Shown here piece by piece: positions 1-5,031 of a stretch of 5,031 nucleotides of DNA. How positions within the stretch are numbered: position 1 is the first letter of the stretch; every line of letters begins with the position of its first letter. The stretch is from Burkholderiaceae bacterium. GTDB lineage: Bacteria > Pseudomonadota > Gammaproteobacteria > Burkholderiales > Burkholderiaceae_C. Where the stretch lies: the NCBI GenBank assembly GCA_023260315.1, contig JALQVQ010000050.1, positions 1 to 5,031 of the forward strand. The letters run 5' to 3'. The notes under the pieces are model-generated. The model did not search any database, was not told the origin of the DNA, and worked only from the letters and a program-made list of their open reading frames with translations. The translations under genes and the position numbers were made by a program.

Positions 1-107
1 ACGGGGATGGCTTGGTCTTGGATGGGGGTCATGGTTTCATAGCCCATTTTGGCTATGGCCTTAGCGAGTGACGGGGCTAAGGACAGTTCGGAGAATGATG
101 CAGTCAT
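1..107 (-). CDS. rhlE: DEAD-box ATP-dependent RNA helicase, RhlE-like (N-terminal fragment, cut by window edge)
   Basis: Reading leftwards from an ATG at 107-105 gives 35 complete codons and no stop before the window ends. The peptide starts MTASFSELSLAPSLAKAI and continues into MGYETMTPIQDQAIP. This is the Q motif of DEAD-box helicases: an aromatic residue near the start (Phe5), a Leu-rich helix, MGYE, then TPIQ with the adenine-recognising Gln at residue 30. Helicases of this family use ATP to unwind short RNA duplexes in ribosome assembly and mRNA decay. The Walker A, DEAD and later motifs would lie outside the window, so assignment to RhlE rather than another DEAD-box paralogue rests on resemblance of the N-terminus alone. 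The ATG has no good Shine-Dalgarno sequence, and the frame stays open upstream across the whole spacer, so a longer N-terminus cannot be fully excluded. ATG107 is preferred because family members usually begin a few residues before this Phe. Confidence 0.85.
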   Translation of the reverse strand, partial: MTASFSELSLAPSLAKAIAKMGYETMTPIQDQAIP

Positions 108-148
108 GTAACCGCTGATTGTCCCACGTTTGCGGGCCCAGTCGACAA

Positions 149-172
149 TGCCCAGGCACTCGCCTGTGGGCA
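149..172 (-). other. Bulged hairpin in the dcd-rhlE spacer
   Basis: On the minus strand, TGCCC pairs with GGGCA and AGGC pairs with GCCT. The stem is 9 bp with a 2-nt bulge (AC) on one side and a GAGT loop. It lies 21 nt after the dcd stop codon and about 40 nt before the helicase start. No T-run follows it, so it does not look like a standard intrinsic terminator. It could stabilise the dcd 3' end, act as a weak attenuator, or be a structured part of the helicase leader. The pairing is seen directly; any function is inference. Confidence 0.4.
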
Positions 173-193
173 AATCACCACACGAACCGCCTT

Positions 194-760
194 TTAGGCC
201 TTGGGAAGCGTCACCCCAACCTGCCCTTGATACTTACCGCCGCGGTCCTTGTAACTGACTTCGCACACCTCATCGCTCTCAAAAAAGAGCACTTGGGCGC
301 AGCCTTCACCGGCGTAGATACGCGCTGGCAGCGGTGTTGTATTTGAAAACTCCAACGTCACATACCCCTCCCATTCCGGCTCAAAGGGCGTCACGTTGAC
401 GATGATGCCGCAACGTGCATAGGTGCTCTTGCCCAAGCAAACCGTCAATACATTGCGCGGGATGCGAAAGTACTCCATCGTTCGCGCAAGCGCGAAACTG
501 TTGGGTGGAATGATGCAGGAGTCGCCTTGAAAATCCACAAAACTTTTCTCATCAAAGTTTTTGGGGTCAACAACGGTGCTGTGAATGTTCGTGAAGACCT
601 TGAATTCTGGGGCACAACGAATGTCATAGCCGTAGCTGCTGGTGCCATAACTGATGATGCGCTTTCCATCCACCTCACGCACCTGCCCTGGCTCAAACGG
701 CTCGATCATGCCGGTTGTCTCGGCCATTTTTCGAATCCACTTATCGCTCTTGATCGTCAT
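194..760 (-). CDS. dcd: dCTP deaminase
   Basis: This complete 188-residue protein hydrolyses dCTP to dUTP and ammonia in the cytoplasm, the first step from dCTP towards dUMP and thymidylate. The length fits the family (about 190 residues). It has the conserved [15 protein letters not shown] block at residues 39-53, the GKSTYAR segment at 110-116 (Ser112 and Arg116 correspond to the active-site Ser111 and Arg115 of the E. coli enzyme), and the catalytic glutamate in the LEF motif (Glu137, corresponding to E. coli Glu138). The C-terminal glycine-rich segment GGKYQGQ (174-180) matches the flexible lid over the nucleotide. The sequence is of the type found in many beta- and gammaproteobacteria and differs clearly from the E. 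coli form. The E. coli allosteric stretch His121-Ala124 aligns with Asn122-Pro125, so feedback control by dTTP may differ (inference). ATG760 has GGGAG 9 nt upstream. The terminator at 797-833 separates the gene from the importer cluster. Confidence 0.96.
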   Translation of the reverse strand: MTIKSDKWIRKMAETTGMIEPFEPGQVREVDGKRIISYGTSSYGYDIRCAPEFKVFTNIHSTVVDPKNFDEKSFVDFQGDSCIIPPNSFALARTMEYFRIPRNVLTVCLGKSTYARCGIIVNVTPFEPEWEGYVTLEFSNTTPLPARIYAGEGCAQVLFFESDEVCEVSYKDRGGKYQGQVGVTLPKA

Positions 761-785
761 TGGTCTTTGCTCCCGTTAGCCTTGC

Positions 786-791
786 ATTTTA
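786..791 (-). promoter_or_regulatory. Possible -10 element for dcd
   Basis: The minus strand reads TAAAAT, five of six matches to TATAAT, 25 nt before the dcd ATG and just beyond the T-run of the importer terminator. No recognisable -35 hexamer is found at 16-18 bp spacing, because that space is occupied by the terminator stem. It is listed because dcd needs some transcript source downstream of a strong terminator. Low-level readthrough or a promoter inside the binding-protein gene are alternatives. Confidence 0.2.
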
Positions 792-796
792 GGCGC

Positions 797-833
797 AAAA
801 AAAATGGCCAGCCGCCGAAGCGCTGGCCATTTT
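797..833 (-). terminator. Intrinsic terminator of the BMP importer cluster, UUCG loop
   Basis: A perfect 12-bp inverted repeat (801-812 against 822-833, AAAATGGCCAGC and its complement) flanks a 9-nt centre. Read on the minus strand, the centre contains GC-TTCG-GC, a cUUCGg tetraloop with a 2-bp extension and one bulged G. An uninterrupted run of eight T residues (804-797) covers and follows the last stem bases. It starts 19 nt after the binding-protein stop codon. On the plus strand the stem is followed by only four T residues, so termination is expected mainly for minus-strand transcripts. Confidence 0.92.
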
Positions 834-852
834 GGCGCAGAAACAGGTGGCT

Positions 853-1977
853 TTAGTTGCCTGGAACCTGACCTTCAACACCCTTGACGTAGAACTTGAT
901 ACCGCCCAGGAAGCCATCATCGGCGGTGGCGCCTGCGGCGACTTGCTCTTTGCCGGTGTTATCAACGATCGGACCCGTCCAAACGCTGAAGCTACCGTCT
1001 TTCAGACCCGCACGGATTTCGTCGACCTTGGCTTTGATATCAGCAGGTACGTCATCTGCAACAGACACCATGTCGATCGCGCCTTCTTTGACGCCCCACC
1101 ATGACGAGCCGGTGCTCCATGTACCGTCCAACGCATCCTTCACCGCTTTGCTGTAGTAAGGTGCCCAGTTGATGATGGCTGAGCCCAGGTGCGCTTTGGG
1201 CGCGTAGGCCTGCATGTCAGAGTCCCAACCGAACGCGCGCTTGCCGTTCTTTTCTGCTGTCTGCAGAACCGCCGATGAATCGGTGTTTTGCATCAGAACG
1301 TCAGCACCGCCGTTAATCAAAGACTGTGCTGCTTCGGTTTCCTTTGGTGGATTGAACCACTCGCCGACCCACACCACTTTTGTCTTCACTTTGGGGTTCA
1401 CTGATTGTGCGCCCATCGTAAAGCTGTTGATGTTGCGGATCACTTCGGGAATTGGAATCGAGCCAACGACACCCAGTGTGTTGGTTTTTGTCATGGCACC
1501 CGCAATCACACCCGCCATGTAGGCACCCTGGTAGGTGCGGCTGTCATAGGTGCGCATATTGCCGGCTGTCTTGTAGCCTGTGGCGTGCTCAAACTTCACA
1601 TCGGCGAAATCTGGAGCGACCTTCAACATGGGTTCCATGTAGCCGAATGTGGTGCCGAAAATCAACTTGTTGCCTTGGCTGGCCATGTCACGAATGACAC
1701 GTTCAGCATCAGCGCTCTCGGGCACGTTCTCAACGAAAGTGGTGACGATTTTGTCGCCAAATTCGGCTTGAACGGCAGCGCGGGCACGGTCGTGTGCGAA
1801 GGTCCAGCCACCGTCGCCCACTGGGCCCACGTAGGCAAACGCGACTTTTAAGGGCTCAGAGGCCGCTGGGGCAGGTGCCGCAGCTTCTTCTTTTTTGCCA
1901 CAACCCGCCAGCACCGCTGCGGCAACCACTGCCACGGCGGCTGTTCTCGCCAGTGTGCTTAACTTCATCTCAGTCAT
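853..1977 (-). CDS. BMP/PnrA-family ABC transporter substrate-binding lipoprotein
   Basis: This 374-residue protein is the ligand-capturing component of the importer encoded with it. The N-terminus is a lipoprotein signal: KLSTLARTAAV, an alanine/valine-rich hydrophobic core, and the lipobox LAGC with Cys26 as the lipidated residue, followed by a Lys/Glu and Ala/Pro-rich tether (27-41). The mature part follows the BMP-family plan: a first strand LKVAFAYVGPVGDGGWT (43-59), IFGTTFGYMEPM (106-117), YQGAYMAGVIAGAM (149-162), LGVVGSIPIPEVIRNINSF (168-186), a QNTDSS loop (230-235) and the GWDSDM motif (250-255). The segment GDGGWTFAHD (54-63) stands where PnrA-type members have a GDKSFND-like motif, so the binding pocket is a variant form. 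The family binds purine nucleosides or related compounds; the exact ligand cannot be read from the sequence. ATG1977 has AGGAG 7 nt upstream and is preferred over the in-frame ATG three codons later. The gene is last in the cluster and is followed by a strong terminator. Confidence 0.93.
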   Translation of the reverse strand: MTEMKLSTLARTAAVAVVAAAVLAGCGKKEEAAAPAPAASEPLKVAFAYVGPVGDGGWTFAHDRARAAVQAEFGDKIVTTFVENVPESADAERVIRDMASQGNKLIFGTTFGYMEPMLKVAPDFADVKFEHATGYKTAGNMRTYDSRTYQGAYMAGVIAGAMTKTNTLGVVGSIPIPEVIRNINSFTMGAQSVNPKVKTKVVWVGEWFNPPKETEAAQSLINGGADVLMQNTDSSAVLQTAEKNGKRAFGWDSDMQAYAPKAHLGSAIINWAPYYSKAVKDALDGTWSTGSSWWGVKEGAIDMVSVADDVPADIKAKVDEIRAGLKDGSFSVWTGPIVDNTGKEQVAAGATADDGFLGGIKFYVKGVEGQVPGN

Positions 1978-1984
1978 GGGGAAA

Positions 1985-1989
1985 CTCCT
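1985..1989 (-). promoter_or_regulatory. Ribosome binding site of the binding-protein gene
   Basis: AGGAG on the minus strand lies 7 nt before ATG1977. It fixes this start rather than the second in-frame ATG at 1968. Good spacing and match fit the high translation expected for a binding protein made in excess over its permeases. Confidence 0.75.
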
Positions 1990-2012
1990 AGGTAAAAAAA
2001 CGGCATGGGCGC

Positions 2013-2041
2013 ATTATGAACTTGGATGAAAGGTTTTTCCA
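2013..2041 (-). promoter_or_regulatory. Candidate internal promoter before the binding-protein gene
   Basis: On the minus strand TGGAAA (2041-2036, four of six matches to TTGACA) is followed after 17 bp by CATAAT (2018-2013, five of six matches to TATAAT). It lies at the 3' end of the second permease gene and would give a leader of roughly 30 nt to ATG1977. An extra promoter would fit the excess of binding protein over membrane parts. Such matches also arise by chance, so this is a weak call. Confidence 0.25.
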
Positions 2042-2931
2042 ATGCTCTGTGGCATGTTCAACCGAATCCACTGTGGATTGCGCGAAATAATAACCAGAAC
2101 GACGATCGTTGCAAGGTAAGGCAACATGTTCAAGACTTGGCTTGGGATGTGAACGCCCATGCCCTGCAAATGGAATTGCAACATGGTCACAGCGCCAAAT
2201 AGATACGCACCCAGCAGGACGCGCATGGGGCGCCACGTGGCAAACGTTGTCAGCGCCAGCGCAATCCAGCCTTTGCCAGCGATCATGCCCTCGACCCAAA
2301 GGGGCGTGTAGACGGTGGACACGTAGGCACCTGCCAAACCGCACAACGCGCCCCCCGTCATAACGGCTAAAAGGCGAATGCGGCGCACGTTGTAACCAAG
2401 GGCGTGTGCCGACTCGGGTGACTCGCCAACGCTGCGCAAAACCAAGCCAGCACGGGTTTTAAACAAAAAGTACATCAACGTGCCGGTCACGGCCACCCCG
2501 GCATAAACCATGGGATGGTGTGTAAAAAAGGCGTCACCGATGAAGGGTAGATCGCCCAAAACCGGCACTTTGAAGTGAGATGCCTCGGGCAACTTCTCTT
2601 GCACGTAAGACGTGCCTGCAAACGCCGATAGACCAGCGCCAAAAAGGCTCAGCGCGAGGCCTGTGGCGTATTGATTGGTTCCCAGCCAGATCACCAACCA
2701 GCCAAAGACCCCAGCCAACAGGGCGCCAACCAGCATGCCGGCCCCGAAACCAGCGACGGTGCTCCCCGTGTGGACAACCGTCGCGAACCCCGCAAGGGCA
2801 GCGCACAGCATCATGCCTTCCGCGCCCAAGTTGAGAATACCGGCCTTTTCGTTGATCAGCAGCCCCAGAGAGGCCAGCGCCAAAATGGTCCCCGCATCGA
2901 GCGCGGCGGCAATCAATAGGGCACTGCTCAT
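2014..2931 (-). CDS. BMP-type ABC importer, second permease subunit (YufQ/NupQ-like)
   Basis: This 305-residue polytopic inner-membrane protein belongs to the BPD_transp_2 branch that also includes ribose and branched-chain amino acid permeases. It carries the conserved NEKAGILNLGAEGMM segment near the start (27-41), hydrophobic helices over most of its length, and a cytoplasmic loop RTRAGLVLRSVGESPESAHALGY (160-180 approx.) that matches the family's ATPase-contact region. A conserved GKGWIALAL stretch follows at 219-227. It would pair with the other permease to form the channel. The start is ATG2931, whose ATGA overlaps the TGA stop of the preceding permease, with GGAG 9 nt upstream. A TTG five codons earlier also opens the frame but is less likely. 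Assignment to the BMP-linked branch rests on the adjoining BMP lipoprotein and the NLGAEG motif. Confidence 0.93.
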   Translation of the reverse strand: MSSALLIAAALDAGTILALASLGLLINEKAGILNLGAEGMMLCAALAGFATVVHTGSTVAGFGAGMLVGALLAGVFGWLVIWLGTNQYATGLALSLFGAGLSAFAGTSYVQEKLPEASHFKVPVLGDLPFIGDAFFTHHPMVYAGVAVTGTLMYFLFKTRAGLVLRSVGESPESAHALGYNVRRIRLLAVMTGGALCGLAGAYVSTVYTPLWVEGMIAGKGWIALALTTFATWRPMRVLLGAYLFGAVTMLQFHLQGMGVHIPSQVLNMLPYLATIVVLVIISRNPQWIRLNMPQSIGKTFHPSS

Positions 2932-3989
2932 GCGGATCGTCTCCAAGTCAGGCGATTGGCAATCAGGATGTCACAGGCCAGCAACGCAAACAGCAAGAGA
3001 CCTTGAAAAACACCTGTGATCGACTTTGGCAAGCCAAGTCGTGACTGCGCCAACTCACCGCCGATATAAAACATACTCATTAGGATGGCCGAAAAAATGG
3101 CACCGATCGGGTGCAAACGCCCCACAAACGCCACGATGATCGCGGCAAAGCCGTAACCCGCTGGCACGTAAGGAGTCAGCTGCCCGATCGGGCCCGCAAC
3201 TTCAAGCGCCCCTGCCAAACCAGCAAAGCCACCGCTGATTAACAACGCTGACCACAGCGCTCGACGCGATGAGAAACCCGCATACCTTGCGGCCAGTGGC
3301 GCCAAGCCGCCGACCTGCTGGGCAAAGCCTGCGCGGGTTCTGTACAGATACACCCACACGGCGCCCGCGCCAATGAGCGCCAATAACAAGCCAATCGTCA
3401 CCCGCGAACCCGGCATCAGGCGAGGGATTTTTGTGACGGCATCAAACGTTTTGGTTTGCGGGAAGTTGTAACCATTGGGGTCTTTCCAAGGTCCGTACAC
3501 CATGAATTGCAGCAGCTGGATGGCGACATAAACGAGCATCAAACTGACCAAAATTTCATTGGCGTTGAAGCGGTCTCGCAACCACGCCACAAGGCCACCC
3601 CACACCATGCCACCCAAAATACCGGCCAACAGGATGGGCAGCACAATCCAGCCCGTACTGGTGGCATTCGCCGTCAGAGCGACCCCACCCGCAGCCAGTG
3701 CCCCAACAACGTATTGCCCCTCAGCGCCGATATTCCATACGTTGCTGCGAAAGCAAACCGCCAGCCCCAACGCAATTAACAACAGCGGCGTGGCTTTGAC
3801 CAACAACTCACCCAGCGCGTAGGTGCTCTTGATGGGCTCCCAAAAGAACACCAACAAGCCCTGAACCGGGTCTTTCCCAAGAGCGATAAAAATTGCCAAG
3901 CCGATCAAGACCGTTAAAACGAGCGCCAATACGGGGGATGCGTAAGTCCAAAAGGCCGAGGCGTTGGCGCGTGGTTTGAGCTCAAGCAT
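2928..3989 (-). CDS. BMP-type ABC importer, first permease subunit (YufP/NupP-like)
   Basis: This 353-residue inner-membrane permease begins with a short Lys/Arg-containing cytoplasmic tail and a strong first helix (about 18-37). The hallmark FRSNVWNIGAEGQ segment lies at 80-92, followed by several glycine- and alanine-rich helices. NANEILVSLML (142-152) and YGFAAIIVAFVGRLHPIG (279-296) are also typical of this permease branch. The putative ATPase-contact loop is RTRAGFAQQVGGLAPLAARYAGF (217-239), which keeps AARYAGF but has QQVGGLAP where relatives usually have a VGENP-like string. The frame is open 20 codons further upstream, but that extension is Arg/Cys-rich and is the ATPase tail read in another frame. 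ATG3989 is chosen because it has GGAGG 6 nt upstream and overlaps the ATPase stop by 8 bp. Its 3' end overlaps the second permease by 4 bp. The longer size compared with its partner is usual for this pair. Confidence 0.93.
   Translation of the reverse strand: MLELKPRANASAFWTYASPVLALVLTVLIGLAIFIALGKDPVQGLLVFFWEPIKSTYALGELLVKATPLLLIALGLAVCFRSNVWNIGAEGQYVVGALAAGGVALTANATSTGWIVLPILLAGILGGMVWGGLVAWLRDRFNANEILVSLMLVYVAIQLLQFMVYGPWKDPNGYNFPQTKTFDAVTKIPRLMPGSRVTIGLLLALIGAGAVWVYLYRTRAGFAQQVGGLAPLAARYAGFSSRRALWSALLISGGFAGLAGALEVAGPIGQLTPYVPAGYGFAAIIVAFVGRLHPIGAIFSAILMSMFYIGGELAQSRLGLPKSITGVFQGLLLFALLACDILIANRLTWRRSA
2941..2944 (-). promoter_or_regulatory. Ribosome binding site of the second permease
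   Basis: GGAG on the minus strand stands 9 nt before ATG2931, inside the end of the first permease gene. Together with the ATGA stop/start overlap it favours ATG2931 over the upstream TTG at 2946. Confidence 0.5.
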
Positions 3990-5031
3990 CGCTTGCCTCC
4001 GTCGCCCACAAGCCCGACATCCACGTACCCACCGTTTCAACGGTTGCATCGGCGCGCTGGAGCGCCGGCGATACCCGCCCCTTGGCCATCACGACCAAAC
4101 GGTCACTGAGTTCAAACAATTCCTCTAACTCCTCACTGATGAGCAGCACCGCACAGCCAGCATCGCGCAAGGCCAAGATGGCCGCGCGGATCTGTGCGGC
4201 CGCACCCACATCGACCCCCCATGTCGGCTGACTCATGATGAGCAGACGGGGTTGCGCTTCAATTTCGCGCCCCACAATGAACTTTTGAAGGTTGCCGCCA
4301 GAAAGTGACTTGGCTGGCGCAGACGGCCCGCCCGCCTTGACACGATATTCGCCAATGATGGCCGCGGCCTGCGCGCGCAGCCGATTGAGATGAAGCCACC
4401 CACCGCGACCAACGGCCTCGGAGCGGGTGAGCAACAAGTTGTGAGCCAAGCCAAGCGTCGGCACAGCACCACGGCCCAAACGTTCCTCCGGGACCAGATG
4501 CAAACCGGCTTGCCGACGTTGCGACGGTGCCCTTTGGCTGATGTCGGCCCCGAGCAATCGGATCGATCCCACGGTCGCGCGGTGATCCTCGCCCGACAGG
4601 AGTCGCACCAGCTCAGACTGCCCGTTCCCAGAAACACCGGCGATACCCAGAATTTCACCCGAACGAACCGCAAAGGAGACGCCGTCAAGATCCGTACCGA
4701 ATGGATCTTCCGCGGGGATACACAAATCTGTGACGGCCAAAACCACGTCGCCAGCGCGATTGGTGCGCGCGGGTAACGCGGGTGGTTCAGCCCCGATCAT
4801 GAGCCGACTCAACGACTCGTTGGACTCCACTTGCGGGTTGCAAACACCCGTCACCCGCCCGCCGCGCAGCACCGTACAGGCGGTACACAAAGCCCGGATC
4901 TCGTGTAACTTGTGGCTAATGTAGAGAATGCTGCAACCCTCTGCCGCCAATTTCCGCAGGACCACAAAGAGCTTCTCCACCGCTTGCGGTGTTAGCACCG
5001 ATGTGGGCTCATCCAATATCAACAGCTTGGG
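3982..5031 (-). CDS. BMP-type ABC importer ATPase with two nucleotide-binding domains (YufO/NupO-like; 5' end outside window)
   Basis: The frame is open to the window edge, giving 349 visible residues of a protein expected to be about 510. The missing part holds the Walker A and signature motifs of the first domain. Visible residues begin with the first Walker B, PKLLILDEPTSVLTP (Asp7, Glu8), then the H-loop YISHKLHE (His40). The second domain follows from about residue 96: a Walker A-like GVSGNGQSE (132-140) with Gln at the usual Lys position, PEERLGRGAVP (181-191), a good signature LSGGNLQKF (243-251), then LLIMSQPTWGVDVG (263-276) with Ser-Gln replacing the Walker B Asp-Glu, and LLISEELEEL (296-305) with no H-loop His. 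Such a degenerate second site is characteristic of this family, so this is not read as decay. The ATPase would bind the two permeases at the cytoplasmic face of the membrane. Its stop overlaps the first permease start by 8 bp. Confidence 0.95.
   Translation of the reverse strand, partial: PKLLILDEPTSVLTPQAVEKLFVVLRKLAAEGCSILYISHKLHEIRALCTACTVLRGGRVTGVCNPQVESNESLSRLMIGAEPPALPARTNRAGDVVLAVTDLCIPAEDPFGTDLDGVSFAVRSGEILGIAGVSGNGQSELVRLLSGEDHRATVGSIRLLGADISQRAPSQRRQAGLHLVPEERLGRGAVPTLGLAHNLLLTRSEAVGRGGWLHLNRLRAQAAAIIGEYRVKAGGPSAPAKSLSGGNLQKFIVGREIEAQPRLLIMSQPTWGVDVGAAAQIRAAILALRDAGCAVLLISEELEELFELSDRLVVMAKGRVSPALQRADATVETVGTWMSGLWATEASDA
3996..4000 (-). promoter_or_regulatory. Ribosome binding site of the first permease
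   Basis: GGAGG on the minus strand lies 6 nt before ATG3989 and within the last codons of the ATPase gene. It decides the permease start against an in-frame start 60 nt upstream and supports coupled translation. Confidence 0.8.

Noticed and set aside
1405..1851. Plus-strand open frame of 148 codons opposite the binding-protein gene
   Set aside because: It is the antisense of a well-supported BMP-family gene, shows no recognisable domain, and its low-complexity composition reflects the codon bias of the real gene on the other strand.
1994..2000. Run of seven T residues on the minus strand between the second permease and the binding-protein gene, as a terminator
   Set aside because: No inverted repeat precedes the run, so there is no stem to form an intrinsic terminator.
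1988..2344. Minus-strand open frame of 118 codons running past the end of the second permease
   Set aside because: It lies in another frame of the permease gene, is rich in His/Arg/Cys with no membrane or domain pattern, and would nearly abut the binding-protein ribosome binding site only by chance.
3182..3193. Perfect 12-bp palindrome GCCCGATCGGGC inside the first permease gene, with a similar imperfect one near 3101-3115
   Set aside because: Both lie within conserved permease coding sequence (the AGPIGQ and LHPIGAIF regions), and no spacing or repeat pattern suggests an operator; coding constraint and GC content explain them.
3990..4049. Twenty-codon N-terminal extension of the first permease
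   Set aside because: The extra residues (Arg- and Cys-rich) come from reading the ATPase 3' end out of frame; the ATG at 3989 has a GGAGG at ideal spacing and gives the usual family N-terminus.
1..5031. Search for a mobile element, CRISPR array, tRNA/rRNA gene or other unusual system
   Set aside because: No direct-repeat arrays, terminal inverted repeats, transposase or integrase motifs, or tRNA-like cloverleaf were seen; the window is almost fully covered by six conventional co-oriented genes.

Overview
The window reads as a chromosomal segment of a Gram-negative betaproteobacterium, most likely order Burkholderiales and perhaps Comamonadaceae. That assignment rests on recalled protein family resemblance (the Dcd type, the BMP transporter variant and the RhlE N-terminus) and on moderately GC-rich coding sequence. 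It has not been confirmed by any search. Every supported gene lies on the minus strand, so transcription runs from position 5031 towards position 1.

Region 5031-853 holds a four-gene ABC importer cluster of the BMP/PnrA (basic membrane protein, nucleoside-type) class. In transcription order these are a duplicated ATPase (5' end outside the window), a first BPD_transp_2-type permease, a second permease and a lipoprotein substrate-binding protein. The first three genes overlap (8 bp, then 4 bp as ATGA), which points to translational coupling. The binding-protein gene follows after 36 bp with its own strong ribosome binding site. The cluster ends in a strong intrinsic terminator with a UUCG loop at 797-833. 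In the assembled importer, the lipoprotein would capture ligand in the periplasm, the two permeases would form the channel, and the ATPase would supply power. Its second nucleotide site lacks the usual catalytic residues, so hydrolysis probably occurs at one site only. By family the substrate is a nucleoside or purine-like compound, but the window does not establish which.

Region 760-194 holds dcd (dCTP deaminase), complete and with its active-site residues intact. It lies beyond the terminator and is probably expressed separately from the importer.

Region 193-1 contains an 86-bp spacer with a bulged hairpin and then the first 35 codons of a DEAD-box RNA helicase (RhlE-like), recognised by its Q motif and cut by the window edge.

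No mobile elements, CRISPR arrays, RNA genes or gene-free stretches over 100 bp were found. This is an ordinary core or metabolic region, and I see no convincing undescribed system in it.
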